Virus record (IMG/VR): IMGVR_UViG_3300031576_000187
Coordinates: 1-37,079 of that record
DNA: 37,079 nucleotides
Origin: a virus
Direction: 5' to 3' (one strand)
Shown here: piece by piece, positions 20,555-29,382 of the stretch
Numbering within the stretch: the stretch's first letter is position 1
Layout: each line of letters begins with the position of its first letter
Program-made: the position numbers and the translations under genes
Notes under the pieces: generated by a model
What the model was told of the DNA's origin: nothing
What the model saw: the letters and a program-made list of their open reading frames with translations, nothing else
The model's database searches: none

Positions 20555-20885
20555 CGACAGGCGAAAAACGGACAAGCCGCACACCACGATGGGCTGGCTC
20601 CTGCACCACGCGAAGGACTTGATGGCGGTCTGCGCGCTCGCTGTGATGGTGACAGCGGGGATGAACCATTTTGCCACGGCGGCGGACGTGGAGAAGAAAT
20701 TCCAAGAGGTCAGAGTGGAGATCAAGACCGTGGCGCTGGAAGTCCGCAAGGCGCGGATCGAGGACGAGTTGTTCCGCTTGCGCAGCGACCCGAAGCAACA
20801 GGGCACGCATGCGCAGATTGAACGGTACGAGGCCGAATTGCGCGACGTTAGCGCGAGGCTGCGGAATTTGGAACGCAGCAAGTAG
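20541..20885 (+). CDS. Membrane protein with coiled coil, spanin- or holin-like
   Basis: 114 residues from ATG 20541. A single membrane helix (LMAVCALAVMVTAGMNHFA) is followed by a long coiled coil (VEKKFQEVRVEIKTVALEVRK, ERYEAELRDVSARLRNLER). This is the layout of inner-membrane spanins or of phage holin-like proteins. Location directly after the endolysin group supports a lysis role. I see no convincing separate outer-membrane spanin gene. Confidence 0.6.
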   Translation: MTPPNDRRKTDKPHTTMGWLLHHAKDLMAVCALAVMVTAGMNHFATAADVEKKFQEVRVEIKTVALEVRKARIEDELFRLRSDPKQQGTHAQIERYEAELRDVSARLRNLERSK

Positions 20886-20916
20886 CTGATTTTCTTTCAA
20901 CTGTTTGCAAACCGAG

Positions 20917-20937
20917 CTGGCCGCAGGAAGTGGCCGG
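20917..20937 (+). promoter_or_regulatory. AGGA-loop hairpin 1, upstream of terminase small subunit
   Basis: CTGGCC (20917-20922) pairs with GGCCGG (20932-20937), with one G-T wobble, around the 9-base loop GCAGGAAGT. The loop is identical to those at 30315 and 31732, while the stems differ and co-vary. It lies one base before the ribosome site AGGAG (20939) and 12 bases before GTG 20949. GGA in the loop and GGA in the ribosome site are 14 bases apart, as in two-site CsrA targets. Confidence 0.75.
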
Positions 20938-20948
20938 GAGGAGAGCGA

Positions 20949-21494
20949 GTGACGAAGGCGGGTACATCCAAGAGGGCGCGCGCACACCGGGTCAAGCTGT
21001 TCATCGAGGCCTTCCTGTCGAACGGCGGGAACGCGACGCAGGCGGCGATCTCTGCCGGCTATAAGAAGGGCAAGGCGGCGCGGCAGGCGGGGTATCGGTT
21101 GTCGACAGATGTAGACATTTCCGCGGCATTAAAAAAGCGGGCGGAGCGGGCCGTGGCGGCGGCTGAGCTGAAGACCGAGGGCGTCTTGAGCGTGCTCCGC
21201 TGTCTCGTGCATGCGCGCGCGGTCGATGTGCTCTCGAAGAAGCAGCGCGCGCAGTTGCCGCCGCTGACGCCGGAGCTCGAGGTCGCCATCGTTGGCTTCA
21301 AGTTCGACAGCAAGAGGAAGCTCCGCGAGGTCAAGTTCGCCGACAAGAACGCGGCAGTCGAGAAAGCCATGCGGCATCTCGGAATGTTCAAGGACGACAA
21401 CACGCAGCAGGCGGAGGCGATGAAGCGGTTTATGCAAGTGGTGAGTGGGCACAGCCGTGGACTTCCCACTAGATTTCAACCCGGAAAAGGTTAG
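20949..21494 (+). CDS. Terminase small subunit
   Basis: 181 residues from GTG 20949 with GGGAGGAG upstream. The N-terminus (HRVKLFIEAFLSNGGNATQAAISAGYKKGKAARQAGYRL) is the helix-turn-helix of the terminase small-subunit family (Terminase_2). It recognises the packaging site and recruits the large subunit. The start of the large subunit gene overlaps its last 50 bases in another frame. Its leader carries AGGA-loop hairpin 1. Confidence 0.85.
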   Translation: MTKAGTSKRARAHRVKLFIEAFLSNGGNATQAAISAGYKKGKAARQAGYRLSTDVDISAALKKRAERAVAAAELKTEGVLSVLRCLVHARAVDVLSKKQRAQLPPLTPELEVAIVGFKFDSKRKLREVKFADKNAAVEKAMRHLGMFKDDNTQQAEAMKRFMQVVSGHSRGLPTRFQPGKG

Positions 21495-22992
21495 GCAGTA
21501 CCGAAGTGCCCACTGGCGTCTCAACCACATCTACTTCATCAAGGACGTAGACGGCAATCGGGTGCCGTTTCGACTGAATTGGGCGCAGGAGAACTTCTTC
21601 GACGAGCTGTGGTACCTGAACCTGGTGCTGAAGTCGCGCCAGCTCGGCTTCACCACGTTCATCGACCTATTCATGCTGGACGCGGTGCTGTTCAACCCGA
21701 ACATCAATGCGCGCGTCATCGCGGACAGCGACGGCAAGGCGAAAGAGATCTTCGACGACAAGATCCGGTTCGCCTACGAGAACCTGGAGGACTGGCTGCG
21801 TCAGGGTCAGGAAACCGAGATCGAGTCGATGCACGCGCTGAAGTTTGCCAACGGCTCGTCGATACGGGTCGGGACAAGCACTCGCGGCCTGACCGAGCAG
21901 TACCTGCATGTGTCCGAGCTCGGGAAGATCAGCCTGGACTTCCCGAAGAAGGCTCTGGAGATCAAGACCGGGGCGTTCAATACGGTGCATTCCGGGAACT
22001 TCATCTTCGTCGAGAGCACGTCGAAAGGGCGCGGCGGCGTGTTCTTCGAGCTGTGCGACGCCGCTGACAAAGCGGCGCAGGCCAAGCAGGAACTGACCAA
22101 GCTCTCGTGGAAGCTGCACTTCTACCCCTGGTACGTGGACCCGCGCTGCGCGCTGTCGCCGGAGGACACGCGCAAGGTGACGATCACGAAGGAGTGGAAG
22201 GACTACTTCGCCGAGGTCGAGGCGGAAATGGGTGTCGAACTGACGCGGGAGCAGCGCGCTTGGTATGTCGAGAAGGCTAGGACCATGGGGGACAAGATGA
22301 AGGAGGAGTTCCCCTCGACACCGAAGGAGCCCTTCGAGGTCCCGCTCGAGGGCGCCTACTTCGGCAAGGACATGGTGCGGGTCCGCTCGGAGAAGCGGAT
22401 CTGCAAGCTGCCATGGATGCAGGCGGAGCCTGTCCATGCGTTCCTCGACATCGGCCACAGCGACTACACCAGCATCTGGATGCATCAGCACATCTGGCCG
22501 TGGAATCACTTTCTCTCGTACTACCAGAACAGCGGCGAGAAGCTGGTGCATTACGTCAACTGGATGCGCAACGCGGCCATGGATCACAGTTGCGTGCTCG
22601 GCAGCATCTTCCTGCCGCACGATGCCGCGAGCCTGCACGCGGAGTCCACCGCCGGCAGCTACGAGGAGCAGGTCAGGAAGTTGCTGCCTGGCGTCAACGT
22701 CCATGTCGTGGAGCGCCCGAACGACAAGTACTACGACGGCATCGAGGCGACCAGGCGCGAGCTGGGGTCCTGCAAGTTCGATGAGGAGGGGTGCGACGAG
22801 GGCATCCGGGTGCTGGAGAACTACAAAAAGCAGTGGAACGACCTTCTCGGGGTCTGGCGCAACGAACCGCTGCATGACTGGGCGAGCCACGGGGCTGATG
22901 CTTTCGAGCAGTTCTCGCGCGGCTTCGTTGCCGGCGCGATGCGGGGCTACAAGCGTTCGCGCGCCGCGCGGACATCACACCGAACCGTTTGA
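21445..22992 (+). CDS. Terminase large subunit
   Basis: 515 residues from GTG 21445 (GTG 21457 is an alternative). The ATPase part shows a deviant Walker A, LVLKSRQLGFTTFIDLF, and a coupling motif VESTSKG, with HVSELG as the acid-containing strand near it. The nuclease part shows FLDIGHSDYTSIWMHQ with the metal-binding Asp. This is the packaging motor and genome-cutting nuclease. It overlaps the small subunit gene by 50 bases. Confidence 0.92.
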   Translation: MGTAVDFPLDFNPEKVRQYRSAHWRLNHIYFIKDVDGNRVPFRLNWAQENFFDELWYLNLVLKSRQLGFTTFIDLFMLDAVLFNPNINARVIADSDGKAKEIFDDKIRFAYENLEDWLRQGQETEIESMHALKFANGSSIRVGTSTRGLTEQYLHVSELGKISLDFPKKALEIKTGAFNTVHSGNFIFVESTSKGRGGVFFELCDAADKAAQAKQELTKLSWKLHFYPWYVDPRCALSPEDTRKVTITKEWKDYFAEVEAEMGVELTREQRAWYVEKARTMGDKMKEEFPSTPKEPFEVPLEGAYFGKDMVRVRSEKRICKLPWMQAEPVHAFLDIGHSDYTSIWMHQHIWPWNHFLSYYQNSGEKLVHYVNWMRNAAMDHSCVLGSIFLPHDAASLHAESTAGSYEEQVRKLLPGVNVHVVERPNDKYYDGIEATRRELGSCKFDEEGCDEGIRVLENYKKQWNDLLGVWRNEPLHDWASHGADAFEQFSRGFVAGAMRGYKRSRAARTSHRTV

Positions 22993-23003
22993 AGGAGCGA
23001 TGT

Positions 23004-23276
23004 ATGGGCATCGGACTGCATGAGAGTTTCACCAAGTACCACGGCAGGCGCGAGCGGATCGCCGAGATCGCGGTACCTGGCAGGAGCACGGTCAGGCTCG
23101 GGCTGTCTGACACCGCGCGCTGCGCAGCGGAGCTCGAGGCCGCGAGAAGGACGCTGAAGAACATCGCCGGTTCAGCCTTGCGCGAGGGCGAGCTGGACGC
23201 GGAGGCCGAGAAGCTGCATCAGCACTGCCGCATCCTGGTCGGCGTCAACGAAGATCCGCAGACCCGCCGTGGCTAA
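23004..23276 (+). CDS. Hypothetical protein (90 aa) between terminase and portal
   Basis: 90 residues from ATG 23004 with AAGGAG six bases upstream. Mixed N-terminus (GLHESFTKYHGRRERIAEIAVPGRSTVRLGL) and a helical C-terminus with two Cys-His positions. No family recognised. It overlaps the next gene by 8 bases. Confidence 0.55.
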   Translation: MGIGLHESFTKYHGRRERIAEIAVPGRSTVRLGLSDTARCAAELEAARRTLKNIAGSALREGELDAEAEKLHQHCRILVGVNEDPQTRRG

Positions 23277-23640
23277 CCCGCTCGAAGGGGTGGAGACCAC
23301 CGAGCGGGTCCGCCAGGCGAAGCAGCAATTGACGACGCAGTGGCGTCGGCGCCTGACCTTGAACATCTTGGTCGAAGCCGAGGCTGCGGACGACAGCAAC
23401 CTCGCGCCGCTCGTGGATGCGGCGGTGCGTGAGTTCCTGGAAAGCCCGCCAGGGCAGGGGATCGGGCCGGAGTCCATGAAGGGCAAGTTCGAGTCCGCCG
23501 GTGGTCTTGATGTCACTTGGCGCGCATTGAACAGCTACTACGTCGGCGACCGGCTAGTCGGCGAGAGCGGCGTCAGCGCGGACGGCAAGGGGGTCGATTG
23601 GTTCGACTTCGCCGCTGGCAAGCCGAAGGAGGGCGCATGA
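23269..23640 (+). CDS. Hypothetical protein (123 aa)
   Basis: 123 residues from GTG 23269. A helical N-terminus (VETTERVRQAKQQLTTQWRRRLTL) and a C-terminal part with GKGVDWFDFAAGK. No motif known to me. One of five small genes between terminase and portal, coupled by overlap to the previous gene. Confidence 0.55.
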   Translation: MANPLEGVETTERVRQAKQQLTTQWRRRLTLNILVEAEAADDSNLAPLVDAAVREFLESPPGQGIGPESMKGKFESAGGLDVTWRALNSYYVGDRLVGESGVSADGKGVDWFDFAAGKPKEGA

Positions 23641-23680
23641 ATAGACGCGGATTTTGCAGTGCTGCGATGGAGCGTGCGCT

Positions 23681-24136
23681 ATGGGCCTAATCCTCGGCGG
23701 GCCAACGGCGTGGAAGGTGCGCGCGAAAGGTGACATCGTGATCGCCTATCACTGGATCAATGGCGAGCCGGCGATGTGCCTGTACCCGCGAGTGAAGAAG
23801 TTGGGCGCCGCTGCGTTCGTGCTGCCGTTGTCGGTCGCGCACGAGTATGTCCGGCCGGATGGCTACCCGACGCGGGAGATGGTCGTGCGTTGCGCGAAGG
23901 CAGCAGCGGTGATGGGGTTCGGCATCGAGCGATTCACCATCCGGCGCATCGCCGACATCATCTGCGACGGAATCGAGGACCTGGTGAAGATGCCGCCGCT
24001 GCCGCGCACCCTTCGGAAGACCGGCAAGGCGGTGGGCGAGATTCGATTGCAGCACGCCGGCAAGACGATTGCTGCCGGCGAGATCGACGACGTGCCGGAT
24101 GAGGTCATCGAGCACGGTTCGATGACGGAGCACTGA
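23681..24136 (+). CDS. Hypothetical protein (151 aa)
   Basis: 151 residues from ATG 23681, with GGAG nine bases upstream. The first part (LILGGPTAWKVRAKGDIVIAYHWINGEPAMCLYP) is beta-rich, and the middle is helical with FTIRRIADIICDGIEDLVKMP. No membrane segment. It is coupled to the next gene by TGATG. An upstream TTG (23654) would add nine residues without a better site. Confidence 0.55.
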   Translation: MGLILGGPTAWKVRAKGDIVIAYHWINGEPAMCLYPRVKKLGAAAFVLPLSVAHEYVRPDGYPTREMVVRCAKAAAVMGFGIERFTIRRIADIICDGIEDLVKMPPLPRTLRKTGKAVGEIRLQHAGKTIAAGEIDDVPDEVIEHGSMTEH

Positions 24137-24429
24137 TGACGACGCTAGGGCGCCGGATCTACCCGAACGACAAGGGAGAGATGTGGTTCGCGCCTGGGGA
24201 CTACGGCAAGGACCCGAGAGATGGGGTGTGGCGCGCTCGGCCGCCGGCGCCGGATGGTGATGCCGAACACCGGATCCCGATGACGGGTTCGCTCGAGAAC
24301 CACACCGTCATCGAGCACGAGGATGACACGATCACGGTGTCACCTTCGATCCTGATCTCCGCCCACGATGTACTTGGGGCGATGGAGTGGCACGGCTATC
24401 TCGAGCGCGGCACATGGAGGACAGCCTGA
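24136..24429 (+). CDS. Hypothetical protein (97 aa)
   Basis: 97 residues, ATG 24136, TGATG coupling on both sides. Contains YPNDKGEMWFAPGDYGKDPRDGVWRARPP, a beta-type pattern, and an acidic middle. Function unknown. Confidence 0.55.
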   Translation: MTTLGRRIYPNDKGEMWFAPGDYGKDPRDGVWRARPPAPDGDAEHRIPMTGSLENHTVIEHEDDTITVSPSILISAHDVLGAMEWHGYLERGTWRTA

Positions 24430-24656
24430 TGGCGCACTTTGAACGTTGTTACCTCGGCGGGATGGTGGACGCGATGGAACGCGCGCTGGAGGACCTGCGG
24501 AGGCACCAAGCTCTTGGCGCGGCTGACGCCGGGATGCAGCGCGCCACCGAGTTGGCGGCATTGAAGCCGGCACCGTTGCGGCTGGTGACACGTCAGGCGC
24601 CCGCGGCCCGCGTCATTGGTCTCGACATCCGTCGCTTCACGCCGAGGCGCGTGTGA
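24429..24656 (+). CDS. Small hypothetical protein (75 aa)
   Basis: 75 residues from ATG 24429, TGATG overlap with the previous gene and with the portal gene. N-terminal helix (LGGMVDAMERALEDLRRHQAL), C-terminus basic (RLVTRQAPAARVIGLDIRRF). No family recognised. Confidence 0.5.
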   Translation: MAHFERCYLGGMVDAMERALEDLRRHQALGAADAGMQRATELAALKPAPLRLVTRQAPAARVIGLDIRRFTPRRV

Positions 24657-27337
24657 TGGGTGCCATCGAGAACATCCACACCGTCGACCAGACCGGCTCG
24701 ATCGAGCGGTGGCTCGCCGAGCAGGAGCAGCGACTTCAGGGCTGGCAGCCTGGGGAACTGCACCCATTGGACTCTCCGGTGATGAAGAAGCTGTTCCGCC
24801 AGCTCAAGGAGTGGTATGAGCAGGAGCGGGAGAAGCAGGCGCCGAATCGCTACCAGATGGCGATCGACCAGGATTTCTACGACAACATCCAATGGGACGA
24901 GGAAGATGCCGCGGAACTGGAGGAGCGCGGGCAGGCCCCCACGGTCTACAACGTCGTGGCTTCCACGGTTGACTGGATAATTGGCACGGAGAAGCGCACC
25001 AGGGTGGATTTCAAGGTGCTCCCGCGCGCCGAGGATGATGTGCAACTCGCCGATGTCAAGACGAAGGCGCTGAAGTATCTCAGCGATGTGAACAAAACGT
25101 CGTTCGCGCGCTCGCTGGCCTTCGCGGATGCCGTGAAGGTCGGGGTCGGTTGGATCGAGGACGGCGCCCGTGGCGATCCCACCGAGGAGCCGGTGTTCAG
25201 CCGGTACGAGAACTGGCGGAACTTGGTTTGGGATTCCTCCGGTGTCGAGCGCGACGGATCGGATTGGCGCTATCTGTACCGCTGGAAGTGGATCGATCTC
25301 GACATCGCCATTGCGATGTTCCCGCACCGCGAGGCGCAGTTGCGCAAGGCGGCGGTGGCCGCGAACCTGTGGGGCAACGACGAGGACGAGGATTTCTGGT
25401 ATCTCGGCCAGCACTACCAGGCCCGCAACGCGAAGGGCGAAGTAGTAGGCCGCCGGTCCTACGTCAACGATACAGCCCTGGTGAACAACCGGCGCGCCCG
25501 CGTCAAGCTGATAGAGGGCTGGTACCGGGTGCCGGAGCGGTGCTTCATCTGCCGTGGCGATGTGTTCGATGGCGATGTTTTCGACCGGCGCAATCCGCTG
25601 ATGGCGAAGGCGGCGACCGAAGGGGTCATCAGCCTGTTCGATCAGTTGAAGCTGCGGGTGCGGGTGGCGATTATGACGGATGGCGATCTGCTGCAGGAAA
25701 TGCCCACGCCGTACAAGCACAATCGTTTCCCATTCACGCCGATCTGGTGCTATCTGCGTGGCCGCGACAGGATGCCCTATGGAGTCATCCGGCGGGTGCG
25801 AGACATCCAGGAGGATCTGAACAAGCGGGCCTCCAAGAGCCTGTTCCTGATGAGCGTCAACGGCATCATCGCCGATCTCGACGCGATCGAGGGGACCGGG
25901 CTGTCCTGGGATGACGTGCGTGAGGAGGCGGCGCGGCCGGACTTCCTCCTGACGAAGAAGCGCGGGACCGAAATGAAACGTGAGAACAACCTCGCCATGG
26001 GCGAGGAACATCTGCAGCTCATGGACCGCGACGAGCGGATGATCCAGCACAGCGGCGGCGTCACCGACGACAACCTGGGGCGACGTACCAACGCGATCAG
26101 CGGCGAGGCGATCAAGGCGCGGCAACTGCAAGGTTCCATCGTCACGGCGGAGATTTTCGACAACGAGCGGTATGCCATCCAGTTGCAGGGTGAATCGCTG
26201 CTTTCCCTGTCCGAGCAGTACCTGAGCGAGCCGAAGGTGATGCGCCTGGTCGGGTCGCGCGGCGAGTACGACTGGGTAAAGATCAATCAGCCGGAATTGC
26301 AGCCAGATGGTTCGATCCGATGGATCAACGACATCACGGCGAGCAAGGCCGATTTCGTGGTGGACCAGCAGGACTACCACGCCAGCGTGCGCCAAGCGAT
26401 GTTCGAGTCGATGAGCGAGCTCGTCGGGCGCATCAGCGCGGTGAACCCGGAGGCCGGGCTGCGGATCCTGCGCATGGCGCTGGAATTCTCGGATCTGCCG
26501 AACAAGGACGAGATGGCCGGCGAGATCAAGAAGATGCTCGGCCTGGTCGATGAGAAGGATCTCCGGAACATGACCCCGGAGCAGAAGAAGGAACACCAGG
26601 CGCAGATCGCGGCTCGAGCGAGACAGCAGCAGCTTCAGGAGCAGGCGGCGCAGCTCGAGGTCCAGGCCAAGGCAGCGGAGGTCGGAAAGCTCAACGCCGA
26701 GACGCAGCGCCTGGTGGCGGAAGCCGAGGAACTGCAATTGCGCGTCAACGATGGCGGCATCACTGCGGAGGAGCGGGCGAAGTTGCAGCAGCAGTACATG
26801 GACAAGCTCGATCGGGTCGAGAAGACTGCCACCGCCGCCGTCGAAAAAGCACAGGGCATGATTCAGCAGCTCGCCAGAGAGAACGCGCAACTGCAGGTCA
26901 AGCTGGTGAACCGCGACAAGGAGATCGACACCGAGGCGGCAACCGAGCGCGAGGTCGCCAGGATCAACGCCGATGCCACGACGAGCGCGGCGGCGGCGCA
27001 AGGCGCGGAGACCCAGAAAGCCGAGGCCGAGGCCAACAAGCGGCTCGATGCCGCGATCAAGAACATCACCGGCACGCTGGAGAAGGCGGTGGATGGGCTG
27101 GCGAAGCAGGTCGATGAAGTCCGTGCCGAGGTCGCCACGGCTGCGAAAAAGGAGCCAGCAGCGGCCGGCGGCGCGCCGAGCGTGGTGTTCGAGGAAGGCG
27201 CGATCCAGGTACTCACGGGCGATCGCTCCGCCGGCAAGACGATCACAGCAGACATCGGCGGCAAGAAGGTGACGATGCGGGTGGAGCCAGATAAACCGAC
27301 CGGCGCCGAGAAGAAGCCGGCGAAGAAAAAGGATTGA
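24656..27337 (+). CDS. P22-type portal protein
   Basis: 893 residues from ATG 24656 (a GTG one codon earlier is possible). The body shows P22-portal-type features: QDFYDNIQWDEEDAAELEERGQAPTVYNVV, VDWIIGTEKRTRVDFKVLP, DAVKVGVGWIEDG, LVWDSSGVERDGSDWRYLYR. The stem and tunnel regions follow. Residues about 600-830 are a long Ala/Gln/Glu coiled-coil region, which would form the helical barrel at the portal top as in P22 (725 residues). This portal is longer, and ends in a small beta part plus Lys-rich tail. It is the dodecameric DNA entry channel. Confidence 0.88.
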   Translation: MGAIENIHTVDQTGSIERWLAEQEQRLQGWQPGELHPLDSPVMKKLFRQLKEWYEQEREKQAPNRYQMAIDQDFYDNIQWDEEDAAELEERGQAPTVYNVVASTVDWIIGTEKRTRVDFKVLPRAEDDVQLADVKTKALKYLSDVNKTSFARSLAFADAVKVGVGWIEDGARGDPTEEPVFSRYENWRNLVWDSSGVERDGSDWRYLYRWKWIDLDIAIAMFPHREAQLRKAAVAANLWGNDEDEDFWYLGQHYQARNAKGEVVGRRSYVNDTALVNNRRARVKLIEGWYRVPERCFICRGDVFDGDVFDRRNPLMAKAATEGVISLFDQLKLRVRVAIMTDGDLLQEMPTPYKHNRFPFTPIWCYLRGRDRMPYGVIRRVRDIQEDLNKRASKSLFLMSVNGIIADLDAIEGTGLSWDDVREEAARPDFLLTKKRGTEMKRENNLAMGEEHLQLMDRDERMIQHSGGVTDDNLGRRTNAISGEAIKARQLQGSIVTAEIFDNERYAIQLQGESLLSLSEQYLSEPKVMRLVGSRGEYDWVKINQPELQPDGSIRWINDITASKADFVVDQQDYHASVRQAMFESMSELVGRISAVNPEAGLRILRMALEFSDLPNKDEMAGEIKKMLGLVDEKDLRNMTPEQKKEHQAQIAARARQQQLQEQAAQLEVQAKAAEVGKLNAETQRLVAEAEELQLRVNDGGITAEERAKLQQQYMDKLDRVEKTATAAVEKAQGMIQQLARENAQLQVKLVNRDKEIDTEAATEREVARINADATTSAAAAQGAETQKAEAEANKRLDAAIKNITGTLEKAVDGLAKQVDEVRAEVATAAKKEPAAAGGAPSVVFEEGAIQVLTGDRSAGKTITADIGGKKVTMRVEPDKPTGAEKKPAKKKD

Positions 27338-27340
27338 TCG

Positions 27341-28258
27341 ATGGCGACGAAAAAGAAGCAGCCCCGCAAGGTCGCACTGATCAACGTCTTCGATTACCGA
27401 CGCGAGGACTACTCCGCATACTGGCAGATCGGCGTCACCGGCGAGAGTGGCGAGGGCTACCGCTGGGAGGCCCGCATGATCTCCTACGACCCCGTGGGGT
27501 GGGAGTGGCAGGGCAAGATGACGGCGGAGCGGCCGGACCTGCCTTTGCCGGTCTATCCGCCGGATGTGCCGGTGAAGCAACCGGAGTTTCTGAGAATGGC
27601 CCCGGCCGACCAGGTGAAGGTGATCGAAGCGCAGGAGGCCCGCCGGCAACTCTGCGCGGAAATCTACGAGGCGAACCAGAAGCCGATGTATCTCATCGGT
27701 GAAATGGTCGGCTTCGAGGACACCAGGGACCCCGCCGATACTGCGGCGCAGAAGTGGGTGCTCGGCGAGATCCAGAAGTACCGCCGGCGGGTCCCGCCGA
27801 AGCGGCCCGAAAGCGGCTACGTGATTGCGATGGGACCGTTTGGCATGGTGGTCTTGATGGCGCTCGGCATCATCACAGCGGTGCGGAATTCAATCCTGAA
27901 CGTCATCCGCGACGCCATCGATGCCGGCGCCGGCGCCGGACTACTGCGGATCTACGACGGTACCCGCCCAGCGACTTGTGGTACTGCGACGACGCTGGGC
28001 GCGGAGTTGACTTGCAGCGATCCATGTGCGCCCGGAGCGAGCGGCGGTGTGATGACTTTCAGCGCCATCACGGCGGATGCCAGCGCGAACGCATCGATCA
28101 CGGCGTCCTGGGGCCGGGCGGTCGACTCGACAGGAACCTGCGTGTTTGATTTCTCCGTCGGCACCGCTGGTTCAGATCTGAACCTGAACTCGACCACGAT
28201 CACGGTGGGGCAGGAGGTCAGCATCACGTCGGCGACGATCACGGCGCCGAACGCTTGA
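27341..28258 (+). CDS. Two-part virion-region protein, possibly two fused genes
   Basis: 305 residues from ATG 27341 with AAGGA upstream. Residues 1-160 are a soluble helical/beta protein (FDYRREDYSAYWQIGVTGES; IEAQEARRQLCAEIYEANQKP). Residues 173-305 are a separate module, ITAVRNSILNVIRDAIDAGAG, LLRIYDGTRPATCGTATTL, then Thr/Ser/Ala-rich beta strands. The second part resembles free-standing phage proteins. ATG 27857 (codon 173) could start it alone, but has no good ribosome site. So it is a fusion, or two products from one frame. Likely head or tail associated. Confidence 0.6.
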   Translation: MATKKKQPRKVALINVFDYRREDYSAYWQIGVTGESGEGYRWEARMISYDPVGWEWQGKMTAERPDLPLPVYPPDVPVKQPEFLRMAPADQVKVIEAQEARRQLCAEIYEANQKPMYLIGEMVGFEDTRDPADTAAQKWVLGEIQKYRRRVPPKRPESGYVIAMGPFGMVVLMALGIITAVRNSILNVIRDAIDAGAGAGLLRIYDGTRPATCGTATTLGAELTCSDPCAPGASGGVMTFSAITADASANASITASWGRAVDSTGTCVFDFSVGTAGSDLNLNSTTITVGQEVSITSATITAPNA

Positions 28259-29379
28259 TGACGATCCTGGTCCCGCGCTACCGAAGCATCCCGGCGCAGC
28301 GCATCGAGCGGTGGCTTGGGGCGGAGCGCGCGGAAGCTCTGAGTAGATCGATGCTCGGCTGGTACGGTTCGCCGATTCCGGTGCTCGACATGCCTGGCGG
28401 GGTGAAGATCACCGGGGGCGGTGATTACATCGGCGAGTTTCCCCGCGGGTACTTCATGGGCGCGCTGGATTCGCTCGAAGTGGCGCTGAAAGCTGCGTTG
28501 CGCGCGCCGCATGGGCAGCTCAACGCTGGATTCGCGTCGATTGACGACGCGCTGAGTCGCTCGTCGCAGGGGTTCGGGCAGAGCCGGAACTTCAACAAGG
28601 TTGGGCCCACCGGCGTCACCGGCGTGACTTCGAGCTTGTGGCGTCTCGGGCCGCAGCCAGCCGCAGGCACGGCACCAGCAGCGGCCCCAGGCGGCACTGC
28701 GTTCAGCTCTTCGACCACAGGGGCGCTTGCCTTCGCTAATCCGGCTGCTGGGACTAACCGGTTGGTGGGCGCGGACGTGGGCGCGTCGGTGGCTGGCAAT
28801 TCGTTGATGCTTTACGACTTGCTGTTCGGAGTGACGAAGTTAATCAACAGCACAGCGACTGAAGCAGTGACCGGGGTGCCTACGCGCTACCAGTCGGTGA
28901 CCGCGACCGCTGAGGATTACATCGGGGGCAATTTCGGCTTCGTGCAGGTCGGGGGTACCGCGCTCGCGGCGGTCGCGCACAACCACACAGTCTGCACCTA
29001 TCTCGACCAGGCGAACGCGGCTTCAACGTTGCCTTCGCTCACAGGGGCGTCGGGCGCGATCGTTGATCGATTCGATCATCCGGCGCAGCAGTGGTTTGCG
29101 CCGTTAGAATCCGGCGATACCGGCATCAAAGCGTGGACGCAGATGCAAACTTCCGCGCTAGTCACGACCGGAGTGCTCTGGTTCATGATTGGGCATCGTA
29201 TTGGAATTGTGAGTTTCCCAACGATTAACTTTTTCTACCCGTTCGACTGGCTGACGAACAAGCTCCAAGCGCCGCGCGTTTTCGACAACGCTTGTCTCGC
29301 GTTCCTGGAGATGGTGAAGCCATCGACGAGTGCGACGACTTACGGCGGTCTTTTTGAGACGACCAGTACTTCGGCCTAG
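28258..29379 (+). CDS. Putative virion structural protein (373 aa)
   Basis: 373 residues from ATG 28258 (TGATG coupling). A Thr/Ala/Gly/Ser-rich sequence with a central linker (GPQPAAGTAPAAAPGGTAF) and a conserved-looking C-terminal part (GVLWFMIGHRIGIVSFPTINFFYPFDW). Composition and position in the head-tail operon indicate a virion protein, possibly a minor head or tail component. No known family. Confidence 0.6.
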   Translation: MTILVPRYRSIPAQRIERWLGAERAEALSRSMLGWYGSPIPVLDMPGGVKITGGGDYIGEFPRGYFMGALDSLEVALKAALRAPHGQLNAGFASIDDALSRSSQGFGQSRNFNKVGPTGVTGVTSSLWRLGPQPAAGTAPAAAPGGTAFSSSTTGALAFANPAAGTNRLVGADVGASVAGNSLMLYDLLFGVTKLINSTATEAVTGVPTRYQSVTATAEDYIGGNFGFVQVGGTALAAVAHNHTVCTYLDQANAASTLPSLTGASGAIVDRFDHPAQQWFAPLESGDTGIKAWTQMQTSALVTTGVLWFMIGHRIGIVSFPTINFFYPFDWLTNKLQAPRVFDNACLAFLEMVKPSTSATTYGGLFETTSTSA

Positions 29380-29382
29380 CGC

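Noticed and set aside
22669-22683. CAGGAAGT in the large terminase gene as a fourth AGGA-loop hairpin
   Set aside because: It lies within coding sequence, lacks the preceding G and has no flanking complementary arms.
24593-27649. A very long minus-strand open frame opposite the portal gene
   Set aside because: It mirrors the portal codons in a GC-rich genome, has a Leu/Arg/His-rich composition without domain pattern, and no ribosome site; the plus-strand portal is clearly the gene.
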